A stretch of 64,000 nt of DNA from NCBI RefSeq assembly GCF_050624435.1, contig NC_134539.1, positions 42,750,001 through 42,814,000 of the forward strand, written 5' to 3'. The stretch comes from Tenrec ecaudatus (lineage: Eukaryota; Chordata; Mammalia; Afrosoricida; Tenrecidae). Positions 11,455-22,284 of this stretch are shown here, piece by piece (the stretch's first letter is position 1; every line of letters starts with the position of its first letter). The notes under the pieces are model-generated. The model did no database searches and was not told where the DNA came from. It saw nothing but the letters and a program-made list of their open reading frames with translations. Made by a program: the position numbers and the translations under genes.

Positions 11455-11642
11455 GGCCCTCAGGGTGCGATGGTTCACGTGCTCAGCTGATCACCAAAAG
11501 GCCCACCATTTGAACCCTCTGGTCCTTCCAGGGATAGAGATGTGGCAGCCTGCCCCGGGACAGATTGACAGCCTTGGAAACCCTGTTCTGTCCTGTAGGG
11601 TCATCCTGAGCCCCAATCAACTTCTCAGAAGCAGGCTTTGGT
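11455..11642 (+). repeat. AfroSINE
   Basis: Head GGCCCTCAGGGTGCGATGG and B-box-like CATTTGAACCC. The 3' half has ACAGCCTTGGAAACCC, CTGTTCTGTCCTGTAGGGTC and a TTTGGTT end. Confidence 0.8.
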
Positions 11643-12239
11643 TATTTATCTGACAGTGAGTCCAAATTCTTGATGAAGACCCTTGGGAACTGGTTGAGAA
11701 GGTCATGCTGATTAAACACAGAAAAGTCCCGGTCCCGTAGGGAGTCTCTTCGCATCCATGGTGGTCAGGTTTGGCTCGTGTACCGCAACAACGGCCTCTT
11801 CATACAGATGCTTGGCCAAGCGGAATTTCTCTGCCCTTCACTTCCAAGGACTTGCTGCACTGCCTGCCTTGTTTCCCCAGTGAGACCCTGTGCACCCCAC
11901 CCTCCCAGCCAGCATTCCCCTTGGGCTGACCCCAGGAAAGCCTTCCAGGTGTCCTGTTTGGGGCCCGGAACAGAGCCCTGGTTCTGATTCTGAGGCCTGA
12001 CATGCAACTCATTGTTGAGACCATGCTGTGCATGGTTTTGCACCCGATTCAAAGACAAAGTGACACCAGATGTAAGTGCCCTTGGCTTGTATCCTCCCAG
12101 GGTTAGCTGCTTGCTGGGGGTCGATGCCACCCCATCAGAACATCCCGTGAAAGATGCATCAGCAGAGCCCCTCCCTCCTCCCCCTCCTCCCTCCTGCTTG
12201 GTCATCAGACAGGCTGTGAATCCCCTCACACAATCCGAC
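11643..12239. other. No recognised feature
   Basis: No exon or repeat recognised. The minus-strand open frame across 11765-12229 is low-complexity in part (a Gly run from CCT repeats at 12172-12192) and has no domain. Confidence 0.45.
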
Positions 12240-12365
12240 CGGTGGAAAGATTTAAAATTGGAGGGACGTGAATTTGAATCTTGTCCACTCCACTCGCTGC
12301 TTTATGACCCAGGCAAGTCATTGACCTTCTCCCCTTTTCTTACTTGGCAAAAGATCATGGATATC
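12240..12365 (+). repeat. MIR
   Basis: Core-SINE sequence: GAATTTGAATCTTGTCCACT, then GACCCAGGCAAGTCATTGAC, CTTCTCC...CTTACTTGGCAAAA. An ancient mammalian tRNA-derived SINE. Confidence 0.7.
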
Positions 12366-12447
12366 TGCCCTATTGGCTAAAGGTGAGGCGATAAAATGCG
12401 TGTCAATATATTGAGAAAATGAATTGATCCCTGTGCTTAATATCTAA

Positions 12448-12585
12448 CACACACAACACCAGTTGCCGTTGAATCAGTGCTGATCAGTGACCCCATATAG
12501 GTCAGAGAATGGCATTCCCTTAGGGATTTTGGTGGCGTATTTCAGGAAATAGATCAACCAACCTTTGCAGCCCCGTGGCCAGGCT
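12448..12585 (-). repeat. AfroSINE, 3' part
   Basis: Reverse complement: CAGTTGCCGTTGAATCAGTG, CAGTGACCCCATATAGGTCA. Interrupted by the CA run that follows. Confidence 0.7.
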
Positions 12586-12594
12586 TTAGCGCGT

Positions 12595-12595
<1 letters not shown>

Positions 12596-12645
<50 letters not shown>
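12596..12645. repeat. (CA)n microsatellite
   Basis: About 25 CA units. Creates false His-Thr and Cys-Val frames. Confidence 0.98.
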
Positions 12646-12646
<1 letters not shown>

Positions 12647-14560
12647 GTTCCTCCGGGGTGCTTCTCAGCAAGCGTGAGCTCCGTGTGCGGCGTTTATCCT
12701 CTCAATGCCACGGAGTCATGAAGCAACCAGACGCACACAGCCATTGCCCCGCGACCGTGCTCAGGGATGCGTGCCCTTGGCTCATGTTTGCTGGTTTACT
12801 CTTGAAACAGGTTGATGAAACGAGCGCTTTGTAGCTTACCCTCGTCTGTCTGACTCTAAAGAAGTTGAATTCTTGCAGGAGTGGAGTCTGACAGTCCTTA
12901 ACCAGAGACTCACCCACCCAACTCCATTGCTCTTCTGAGAAGATTCCAGTCCTGTCAGTGTTTGCTGACCTCTGGACGTGGGCCACCATCCTGGGGTAAT
13001 TCCCAAAGTCAGACTCTCCTGCTTGCACAGGCCCAAAGCCGATTCCTGATTCACCCAGCCCTAGATCAAGAGATCCTCTCGTCTCCACCTGGGATGTATT
13101 ACATAAGAGGTGGGGATGGGTGTTGTTTTTGCCTATGAGTTAAGTCAGTAGCCTAAAGGTCGTGGCTTTCCAGGATGCTGTCCAGAGTTCATCTTTTACT
13201 CAGAGGGACAACAGTTGGGGGACAGCCCCATTGCACATATTCTGTTCTGTTGTTCTCGTCTGTGCCTAATGACCCCAAAGTGCTGACTTGTTGGCAAATG
13301 ATGTCCGAGAAAATCTTGGCAGCGGACACGGTACTCAAAAGAGAGCCAAGTGACAGAAAATGGAAAAGCCACAAAAGAACAAGACCCACAAATGGGAGAA
13401 CTAGTGTTCATGTGAAGACCTGGAACAGCGCTAACAGAAATGCCTGCCCGAGGGTGGCAGCAAGACTGCTGGTGACCAATCTGAGGACACAGTGATTACC
13501 TTGAAACATCACGCTGATGTCGTTGGACTTGAAAGGTTCTGAATACGTTGAATATCACGTTTGCTGTAGGGTTCAAATGGGAAAGGGAGCGTGCCTTCAA
13601 TCCGGCTTTGCAAAGGGAGGGCCCGGGGAATACGGCAAGTCAGGAGAGACGCCTTTGGTCGGACCCCAGGTCCCAATCTGCGGTATCAGTTTCATCATCC
13701 TTTACCTGGGGAAGGGGCTTGTGTGCTTGGAACACTTCCAAGTGCAACCGACTGTTACTTAGTAATAAACATTAAGACTCGTACTTTCTACCTTCTGATC
13801 AATTCAGAAGACCTCTTCCTAGCAGGCAGCATGTTACCTCTTATCTACTCTGAGGGTTAGCTTGATCACTGCTTTGTGCCTTCATCTGGCCCTCCCTGCT
13901 CTGTCTGCGGGGACCGCCTGTGCCCGCGCTGCCCGAGATCCCTCCAAACCGTGCACCGTAATTCAGAACACACGCCGCCATGCGCTCAGCCCGGATCCTC
14001 TGATCCCGGCAGCAGGCACTCAACTAGCCCCCATCACTCCCACCGGGGCTCCGGAGGAAGAGAAGACCGAGGTTAATTGTTTTATTTTCCTTTTTATGAC
14101 ACTCCCTTGGAAGAGGAAGGAAGTTAAAGCATTGGGTCAATAAAATGTAGGGTCATCTCTACTGTGTATTCTTTATGGAGTGTTGGCCTCCTATTGGGCA
14201 TAGAAAATTAAAGTTTTCATAACACCCTTCATTATTTGTCCAGGAACTATATGTGCCTGGTGGAGGGTCAGAGAGGGTTACAAAAACCCCCTTCCTTCCA
14301 TTGGCACCACATGCCTCTTTTTATACATTGCTTTGCTGTCTTCCAAAGTCAGGAAGTGGACGATGTGCCAAATTGGAAGCTGATGATGAGTCCGAGCCGT
14401 GCGTGGCTAAGTAGGAGGGCCCAGGCAGTGCTGCGGGGCTGCGCAGACATGTGACTCAGGAGAGCCCTGCGAGAGCCCGTTCAGAAAGGCAGAGGAAGAG
14501 CATCGTTTTGGTACACAGAAGGGCCCAGCAACTGTTGAATACATTAACAAATGTCAAGAG
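12646..14560. other. No recognised gene (1.9 kb)
   Basis: No coding exon or named repeat. A faint SINE-like tail may lie near 13205-13270 (GGACAGCCCCATTGC, CTGTTCTGTTG). Open frames of 60-130 codons overlap in several frames and have no domain. Confidence 0.4.
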
Positions 14561-14562
14561 TT

Positions 14563-14757
14563 GAACAAAAAACTCATAGCCGTCAAGTTGATGCTGACTC
14601 GTAAGAGGCCTTAAAGGACAGGATAGAGCTGCCCCTGTGGGTTTCTGAGATTGTAACTCTGGTGTTTTTTTTCATGGGACTAGAAAGCCCCATCTTTCTC
14701 CTGCAGCACGGCTGATAGTTTCTAAATGCTAACCTCGTGGATCGTAGCCACCAGTGT
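14563..14757 (-). repeat. AfroSINE
   Basis: Reverse complement: CATAGCCGTCAAGTTGATGC, AAGGACAGGATAGAGCTGCC, GTGGGTTTCTGAGATTGTAA and ATCTTTCTCCTGCAGCACGG. Confidence 0.9.
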
Positions 14758-14949
14758 GCCTCAAGAGTTCCAAAGGTTGACTATGGAAGATCTTAAGACT
14801 TTTATAGTCACTTTACTTTAAAAATAACATCTTTTCTTTACAAATCAATACCTGGAAATATTTCCTTCAGTTTTCAAATATATGATCTGATGCACAAATT
14901 ACATTAATGGTTTATTAATTAGATGTGCTAGACTGGAACATCTTGCCAC

Positions 14950-15140
14950 AAGATAGCTACCATTGACTGAGCACTTAGTGAGCGCCACTGTGCTCAGGGC
15001 TCTGTGTGCATTCTCTCCCTACGTCTTCTGGGGCCACACAGAAGTAGAGTGGCAGTTCCATTTCGATGCTGAGGATGCTATGACGCAGAGACGTAGCTTC
15101 AGAGGTCAGGAAATCTCCAGCACACGACTTAGAGCCACCG
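14950..15140 (+). repeat. MIR
   Basis: TACCATTGACTGAGCACTTA, GCCACTGTGCTCAGGGC, and later GAGACGTAGCTTCAGAGGTC. Typical MIR order, diverged. Confidence 0.6.
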
Positions 15141-15499
15141 TCATTACCAAAGCCCTGGGTAACAGCAATGTGTAGAATAGCCCACGTACAGTGGGTAACT
15201 CAAACTGTGCCAGTTCATATACACACGGGTTTATTCTAAAGAAAATGTGTTTAAACATTGAAGGTTCAAGGCTAAACATTGAATGTTAAATGTTAAAATA
15301 TGTCTCTGTGATCAGTGGATGATTCGGTATAGATGTGTCAGGATGTCTCATTAGGGTGATTGAAAAACAGAGTACTTTTGTTGCCATGGGGAAGATGTTT
15401 TTTAAAGTTAGTGATGTTATCCGATTTTAAACAAATCTTAAGGGGACTCTTCCAAGTTGTTGAAGGTTTGCAACCCATTGAAGGGAGTGCTGCTCCCAC

Positions 15500-16455
15500 A
15501 TAACCAACAGTTTTTGAATCAATTTAGCATTTTAAGGAAGGTCTGGAAGACCTCAAAGGTGAACCGAGAGGGAAAGATCATCAACTTTGGTCAATGATGA
15601 AACTGGGGTTGAAGTCCAGAGACCGGTAGAAGAAGATAATCAAATTACCACTGATACAATAGTTACTGAAGTTAGATCTACAGGGTTTCACATTTTTAAT
15701 TGGAAGAAAACACCTTGCTTGGCCTTAGGAAGTTTTTGCCTCAATGAATTCCAATGTGTTATGCAAAGGCCAGCTGACTGATCTTTCCATTAATCTTTTA
15801 AGTAAAATTAAAGCTAATGAAGATTAGTTTTGTGGAATGAATTGTAACCAGGGGCGGGTCTTGGATTTAGCAATACAGTTGAATGTACCAATATGATCCA
15901 GAGAGCAGGATCCAATCCAAGCAGTAACTGTCAAGAGGATTTTCTGAGGCAGTTACTTTGAAGGCAGAGAGGTCAACTCAGGAAGTATGGTGACTGTGTT
16001 TGGGGATTCCAAAGGAGCAATGTTGATTAATTTTCTGAAGAACACAGGTCAATCATTGGGGCTTATTATGAAGAAGCTGTAAGAAAGCTCAAAGCTTCAT
16101 TGGTGGGAAGTAGCCGGGAAAGTTGCATCGTTTCCACAGTGCACCTGTTCATGTTTTGAGGGTAGCAAAAGCTACCCTATGACAGTAGGTGGGAAACCTC
16201 ACCCATCCACTCTCAGCCCTCAAATAGACCCTTTGGACTGATGTTTGTTTCCCAAATTAAACAAAAAACACTTAAAAGGACCACAATTTGAATTCCTCAA
16301 GGAATCCCACCCTGTCTTTTTGATATGATATAAAATGAAGAGGAGAGTATTATTTGGGGAACTGTTAGAGAGGGAAATACTGCCATCAGAAGTGCAAAGA
16401 CCTAGATGGAGCAGACAAGGGGTACCCCCCCAAAATGGGGTTTCCCTCATAGCTA
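15500..16455 (+). mobile_element. Mariner-family DNA transposon, dead
   Basis: The plus strand encodes scattered mariner transposase blocks in shifted frames: EEHRSIIGAYYEEAVRKLKAS at about 16035-16100 (the block following the first catalytic D) and LFPKLNKKHLKGPQFEFL at about 16242-16300 (the DFFLFP..L...L.G block). Stops and frameshifts are frequent. The same blocks in the same order, and the same ACCTAGATGG near the 3' end, recur at 53790-54760, so both belong to one subfamily. Not functional. Confidence 0.75.
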
Positions 16456-16479
16456 TGTATTTAATTTTCTTTTCTTTTT

Positions 16480-17500
16480 TTTAACAAAACAACCTTATCA
16501 CCCTCAAAGTACTCTCCATTACACTTAATACAAATCTGCGATTCTATTCTGGGAAGCATTCTTCACACTCATCTGTTTGGATGACTGGCAGCACCTCCCT
16601 TGTTTTTTTCTTCATCTCTTCTACATCGTCAAATCGTCCTTTCACGTCCCTCTTCATTCATGGAAACAAAAAGAAGTCAGGAGTGAGGTCAGGTGAGTAA
16701 GGTGCATGGGACAAGAAAGGCATGCTGTTTTTTTGCCCAATATTGGCACACTGAGATGACTTCATGAGCAGGTGCATTGTCGTGGAGGCAAAACTAGTCT
16801 CTCGTCTGCCATAAATTAAGCCTTTTTGTTGTGCACTGTTACACAATCTTTTCAGAACCTCTAAATAGAAAGCTTGATTAGCAGTTTGACCTGGTGGAAT
16901 GAACTCCAAATGCACTATCCCCCTCACAAAAACAAAAACAAATGATCATCGTGTTGATCTTTGATTTCACTTGATGAGCCTTTTTTGGGTTGAGGTGACG
17001 ACGGCATCTTTGACTGCTTGATTGGTGTTGGTTTCAGGTCATAGAAATAGCACCATGTCTTGGGGAGAAAAGTCTGGGTTGCCTTGGAGCTGTTCTTTGA
17101 AAGCACAGCACATGTTTCCACTTGACAACCCAAGGCGCAAATTTGCAGCAACCCTTATTCCAAAATATTCTGTTAAAATTCGCTGCACTGAGCTCCCAAA
17201 TAGTTCACAAAACTCCCCCATCTCTTCAATGATCCATCATCGTCTTCGTTGTCATCGGTCTTTGAGCACAATTGCACAAAATTTCGTCAACATTTTTGTC
17301 CATTTGGGAAGTTGACACGTCCAGGACGAGGTTTGTCATCAATCGATATTTCACCTTTTTTTAATGACAAAACCACTCATATACTTGAGTTTTTCCCAGA
17401 GCACTATTCTTGTAAACTATGTTCAACATCACAACAGTTTCTATGGCATTATCCTGAGCAGGAAACAAAATTTCACAGATGCACACTGTTCTTTTAAATC
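16480..17500 (-). pseudogene. Mariner-family transposase pseudogene (second subfamily)
   Basis: On the minus strand, 16658-16927 is open for 89 codons and reads RGIVHLEFIPPGQTANQAFY, then VLKRLCNSAQQK and HAPYSPDLTPDFFLFP. These are the mariner GQT-N-FYL block and the catalytic YSPDL-P-FFLFP block. Further blocks follow towards 16500 (FDDVEEMKKKTREVLP, then a W-lacking C terminus) and precede it up to 17490. Stops break the rest. The position aligned with the second catalytic Asp block (normally HDNA) reads STTMH, so it could not cleave. It abuts an oppositely oriented mariner of another subfamily. Confidence 0.8.
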
Positions 17501-17547
17501 AACCACCACAAAAAATAAGGTTCGAGTAAACTGATTTTACAAAAAAT

Positions 17548-17695
17548 TCACTGTGACCAGAGAGAACCTTCCCAGGCGATGCCACTGGGTGCACTAACTC
17601 AGAGTGAGTTGCTAGATGCTCACCTAGCTGGGCGGGAGATGTGTACTTCAAAAGCTGTTCCACCCAGCAAATTCCATTTTGTTGTTGTTTGGAGG
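17548..17695. repeat. Unclassified repeat, copy A
   Basis: The first 27 bases (17548-17574) are identical to 18665-18691, and similarity continues through a GCACTAAC...GAGTGAGTTGCT block and an AAAAGCT block. Not a family I can name. Confidence 0.6.
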
Positions 17696-17789
17696 GTTCC
17701 CCATTGTATGTAGAAAAATAATTGCTTTCCATTTTGATGTTTTTGTTTACTAAAGGTTTCTCTGGTTTTACCTTTTTATATCTGTGTAA

Positions 17790-17829
<40 letters not shown>
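17790..17829. repeat. (CA)n microsatellite
   Basis: About 20 CA units. Confidence 0.98.
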
Positions 17830-17831
<2 letters not shown>

Positions 17832-17874
17832 AAAGCAACAAGATTCGTAATTGTTTTATTGGGCTCCTAATACT

Positions 17875-18225
17875 CCAGGAAACCAAAACAAAAATCAAAC
17901 CAAACCCATTGCTATTGCGTCTTTTCCAGCTCATAGAGCACCTATAGGGCACAGTTGGGTTGTTCTGTTGAGTTTCTGGGAGCCCTGGTGGTATAGTGGT
18001 TATACGGTTAGACAGCTTAGGAAGCCCACAGGGCTCATTTTGCTTTGTCCTTTACGGTCAATACAAGTCAGAATCAACTCGATGGCAGTGAGTTATAGGC
18101 TGTAATAGATTCCTTGGCTGTACTTTTTATGGAAGCAAACCAACATATCTTTCTCCCACAGAGGGACTGGTAGGTTTGACACATAAACGTTTTGATTCGC
18201 AGCTCAGCATTTAACTGAGCTGTCC
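17875..18225 (-). repeat. AfroSINE (outer copy, split by another)
   Basis: Reverse complement in two parts, 17875-17976 (CAAACCCATTGCTATTGCGT, CTATAGGGCACAGTTG) and about 18112-18225 (ACTTTTTATGGAAGC, ATCTTTCTCCCACAGAGG). A plus-strand copy lies between them. Confidence 0.7.
17977..18108 (+). repeat. AfroSINE (inner copy)
   Basis: Fresh head GGGAGCCCTGGTGGTATAGT and tail CAGAATCAACTCGATGGCAG, with an internal deletion of the B-box middle. Inserted into the minus-strand copy above, so younger. Confidence 0.85.
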
Positions 18226-18447
18226 CTAAACCTCCAGCAACCGCCACGTGATTCCTTCAGCAGAGAGATACATCCTCATTCTTTTCTAGCCATTCATAGG
18301 TCCTAGATTGCTCGTTTACATTGAACTAAATTCCTAAGTGATGCTGAAGTCTTCCACCAAATGCCAAGGGGTTATTGTTCCTGGTTTGGACTCTCCTTTC
18401 CTAGGCACGGTGATAAAAGAAATCCACCAGCTTCGTTTTTTCCTTAA

Positions 18448-18625
18448 GCAAAACCCAAATCACATCTATTGCCTTCAAGTAGATGTGACTCATAACCTCA
18501 CTACATAGAATTGCTGAGGCTGTAAACCTTCACAGGGCAGATAGCCTCATCTTTCTCCTTTGGAGTGGCTGATGGATTTGAACTGCCAGCCTTGTGGTTA
18601 GCACTCCAACCTTACCAGACAATGG
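18448..18625 (-). repeat. AfroSINE
   Basis: Reverse complement: CTATTGCCTTCAAGTAGATG, CATCTTTCTCCTTTGGAGTG, TTGAACTGCCAGCCTTGTGG, TTAGCACTCCAACC. Confidence 0.85.
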
Positions 18626-18664
18626 TATGTGTCAGAGTTAATTGAAGCAATTTAGATACTCAAA

Positions 18665-18800
18665 TCACTGTGACCAGAGAGAACCTTCCCATGTGACGCC
18701 ACTATATGCACTAACAGAGCGAGTTGCTCCGTGCTAGGGAAAAATGCATACTATAAAAGCTCCTCTCTGCCCTGCGGAACTTTTTTCTGTTTGGTGGGGG
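18665..18800. repeat. Unclassified repeat, copy B
   Basis: Partner of 17548-17695 in the same orientation; see that entry. Followed by a G/T homopolymer stretch (18796-18825). Confidence 0.6.
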
Positions 18801-19309
18801 TGGGGGATTTGGGGGGGGGGGAGCATGTAGACCCTGAGCACTGAGTGTTTTCCCAGAGCGCAAGATGTTTTGAGGGCTGAGGCACCAAGTACACACTTGG
18901 AGTCCACATCCTCCCTCTAAAGCACCCATGTAGTCAAAAAAAGCCCAAAGCCTCTTCCCCAAAGCCTACACTGGCCCGCTCCCACGTATTCCCTCCTAAG
19001 GATGAGCCCTGTGACTGTGACAAGTGGTGTAGATGGGGCTTAGAGTTGCAGGTCAGGTGTCCCTTGAAATGTGGGCTGGAGCAGGGGGTGGAAAGAGAAT
19101 GGTTTGTGGTTCTTTCATTTGTCCTCTTGCTTGAGACCTTACGGATGCTGGCAGTCTTCCAGAATTCATGGACCTCTAACCAGCTCCGCCACCTGACATA
19201 ACACAGTCTCAAAGCCAGACCACTTCGTCTCCATCCTCTTGTACGGATTCTTACAATACTTCCCTAACTTGGACCCTGTCTTCCATTTTTGTGTCCCTTT
19301 CTTCTACAC

Positions 19310-19870
19310 AGGGTGGCCAGCGTGAGCTTTCTAAAACATAGATCACTTTACTCCCATGCTCAGGCAGAGAATGCTTCCAGCTTCATTTGTCTCAGCTGGA
19401 CTAGGTGAGAACCACTTGGCTCTCACTTTCCTACTGTCTTATAGGTCGCCTTGAAATTTCTAGGATTTAGTTTTTAAATTTCTACCTTCAAATATGCTGC
19501 TGCTTCTACTTAGAACATTCGTTCTCAGTTTTCTATGTGCCAAATTCTCCATCCTTAAATCCAAATTTGCTTCTCTTCTTCAGAGACTTCTGTAATCACC
19601 TGGATATCCTATTGTTGCTTTTTCCTCTCATGGAATTTTATATCAAATTATGCTTATGTGTGTATGTTAATATTTTCCTCTGTTTATTTATTTTTTTATT
19701 TTAACAAATAATTTTATTGGGGCTCACACAACTCTTATCACAATCCATACATACATCAATTGAGGAAAGCACCCTTATACACCTCTGTTTATTTAATGTC
19801 CACTTCCTCGACAAATTGTAAGCTCCATGTGCAGTAATTGTATATCAGGGCTTAGCTTACTGCCTGGTAC
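19310..19870 (+). repeat. L2 3' end, split by a LINE insertion
   Basis: Plus-strand L2 pattern: TTCTCTTCTTCAGAGACTTC, then after the insertion GACAAATTGTAAGCTCCATG and TTACTGCCTGGTACC. Ancient mammalian LINE. The break at 19691-19781 is a younger insertion. Confidence 0.65.
19677..19795 (-). mobile_element. Afrotherian LINE 3' end with 14-bp target-site duplication
   Basis: A 91-bp minus-strand LINE tail (19691-19781; plus-strand landmark AATTTTATTGGGGCTCACAC) is bounded by perfect direct repeats CCTCTGTTTATTTA at 19677-19690 and 19782-19795. This is a textbook target-primed insertion, extremely 5'-truncated. Confidence 0.9.
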
Positions 19871-20048
19871 CTGTGTGCAATTGATTAATTTATAAGACAG
19901 AGTACCACGTAGTCAAACAAAGTAATGCTTTAGATGAGTATCACTGACATAGAAAATTGTACGTGATATAATTTAAGATGATAAAAGGTTGTAGAATGGA
20001 ATATTCCCATTTTTGTTTTAAAAATGAAAAATATGTGCTACACATGCA

Positions 20049-20142
20049 GGGGCTTCCAACAGTTTGTAGAAAGATTTCATTGTCTTTAAAAATTATTTAT
20101 TCCACTATCTTTTAATTCCATTTCAATGAACTTTCTGAAGCG
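20049..20142. mobile_element. Mariner-type MITE (GGGGCTTC family)
   Basis: Ends GGGGCTTCCAACAGTTTGTA and TGAACTTTCTGAAGC are inverted repeats. The middle has the TATCTTTTAATTCCA core shared by the other copies. Confidence 0.7.
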
Positions 20143-21060
20143 ACCTTTTATATATAATTATTTATTACATTTATATGTAAAAATTCTCTTTCACATATGT
20201 AAGAATTCTTAAGGTATTACAGCAGTTATGGGTGTTGGGAAATTGTGAGTAGTTTATTTCTTATATTTGCATTATCATTTAAATACTACTTATGCTACCT
20301 TTATAATAAGAACATGCTTACATTTTAAACTACTAAATAAATATGCTCAAATCTTCCTGAAAAGAAACTACCACTGGAAATTGATGTTTTCCTTGGAAGC
20401 ACTCTGAATGTCCAGGATTAAGGGATATTGAGGGAAGACAAATCACATTTATTTTAGTAAAATGTCATGGAGCCATTAACAATCACAGTGGAGACTGTTA
20501 TTGCATGGGAAATAGTAAGAATATAGTATTCACTTTAAAAACAAGAAAATATTGGATGAAACAATAAAAGTAATGGAAAAGTATATTATTTCTTTGCGGT
20601 CTTACTATTATAGTGATAATTTCTTTTTGCCAAATTTCCTGTAACATCGTTTTCTTTTTTTTTAATTTAACATCGTTTTCTACATTAAATTTTTTATTTT
20701 TAAAGTAGTGTCTAAAATTTTTATGTATGCTTTCATCTTGTTAATTTATTGGAAGAATGTTGTATCATTTCAACTCTACTTTAACTCCCTCATAACAAAA
20801 TCTCAAATTTAAAAAATAATCATAAAATTTTAAATTCTCAGAGGTGTGCAATGCATCAATAGTGCCAAAAGGTGGTGCTGTCACAGTGCTAAACAGTGTT
20901 GGAGATCTTGGGTTGCTCAGTGCATTGCATGATTCCTGTCATTGCTATTACTTTCGTGGTTTTTAATATTTTATTTACAGACTTTCATATCCTGAGACGC
21001 TAACAGATCTTATGGCTTTTATTTTAAGTGATAAGTTAATTAATTTAGATTTATTAATCC
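20143..21060. other. AT-rich DNA, nothing recognised
   Basis: AT-rich with many short A and T runs. No exon and no nameable repeat. Confidence 0.5.
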
Positions 21061-21074
21061 TTGTACACATTCTC

Positions 21075-21215
21075 TCATGTGTTAAGACTATGCAGAGCGG
21101 GCGTTGTTCATACCGTTTACAGATGAGGAAACAGATACTGAAAGATGATTGGTGATTTGTCCAGTCACATGGTTATTAGCTGCCAGAGTCTGAACTCAAG
21201 CCCAATCTCATAAAA
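21075..21215 (+). repeat. MIR
   Basis: TTTACAGATGAGGAAACAGA, then TTTGTCCAGTCACATGGTTA and CCAGAGTCTGAACTCAAGCC, the diagnostic MIR core and right arm. Confidence 0.85.
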
Positions 21216-21477
21216 CAAAGTATTAAAAGGTAAAAAGGGTGAATAAATAAACAAGAAGATAGACATAATGACAATATATAGGAGAAACAAATCAGAAACA
21301 ATTTAAAATACAATTACAGAAACAGTTTAAAATAAAACAAAATAGGAAGTATGAGAAAATATGTACCTTCTTATAAAGCAAAGACTATTGGCACATTTCT
21401 GTTTGGTGAGTGTGTATCTTTTTTATTTATCTATATACTGATACTTCCGGCCATGATATTAGATGTTAAATAAGATT

Positions 21478-21655
21478 AAGGAGTTGCCGGTCAGCTGGTA
21501 ACCACACAGTTGGCAGTTCGAATCCACCAGTCATTCCCAGGAGTCAGATAAGGCAGTCGTTCTGTAAGATTCCAGTCTTGCAAGCTCTGTGGGCTGTTCT
21601 ACTCTGGCCCCATCGCCTCCCTGTGAGTTGGAAAGGGGCTCAGTGGCAAACGAGT
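21478..21655 (+). repeat. AfroSINE
   Basis: AAGGAGTTGCCGGTCAGC head, GGCAGTTCGAATCCACCAG B-box region, GAGTTGGAAAGGGGCTCAGT tail. Confidence 0.85.
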
Positions 21656-21791
21656 AAGCTACCTATTAAATGCACTCTGCTTTGTTTCCCCTCAATATAC
21701 TATAGGAAAATATCTCCCACACTATTAAAATTTCACTGACAAGAAGATTGCTAAGTTTATGTTATTCTTTCATTTGAAAGTGTTTTATACA

Positions 21792-22215
21792 TGAAGTCTT
21801 GGTGGCACACTGTGTGAGCTCTTGCTGCTCACCTAATAGTTGACAGTTCAAACCCACCTAGGGACTCCACAGGAAACAAAGATGCGCACATCTGCTCCTG
21901 CAAGGAGCGCTGGCGGCACAGTGGGTTACACATTGGACTGCTAACTGCAAGGTGAGTCGTTCAAAACGATCAGCCGCTCCACGGAGAAAGATGATGCTGT
22001 GTGCCCCTGTAAGGATTACAGTCTGGGAAATCCACAGGGCCAACTCTATTCTGTCCTGTAAAGTCGCTATGAGTTGGAATCGACTCGATGGCCCTGAGTT
22101 TACAGTTAATGTGTTCCTTAAAAGGTTGACAGCCTAGAAAAATGGGGTGAGGGAGTACTCTGGCACATGGGATTGCTATGAATCTAAATCAGCTCAATGG
22201 AACCTGTCAACAATA
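21792..22215 (+). repeat. AfroSINE (outer copy, split)
   Basis: 5' part 21792-21900 (GAAGTCTTGGTGGCACAC head, GACAGTTCAAACCCACC) and 3' part about 22108-22215 (GGTTGACAGCCTAGAAA, GCTATGAATCTAAATCAGCT), interrupted by a second copy. Confidence 0.8.
21903..22105 (+). repeat. AfroSINE (inner copy)
   Basis: AGCGCTGGCGGCACAGTGGG head, GACTGCTAACTGCAAGGTGA, CTATTCTGTCCTGTAAAGTC and GAATCGACTCGATGGCCCTG tail. Complete and little diverged. Flanks TCCTGCAAGG and TCCTTAAAAGG may be its target duplication. Confidence 0.9.
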
Positions 22216-22284
22216 ACACATTTTCTGTAATTTACCTGCTGCTAGTAAATTTAGCAGGCTGCTCCTCCACATTGAGGGATTAGT

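Noticed and set aside
16658-16927. Mariner open frame as a functional transposase
   Set aside because: Only 89 codons are open. The second catalytic Asp block is altered and stops break both sides.
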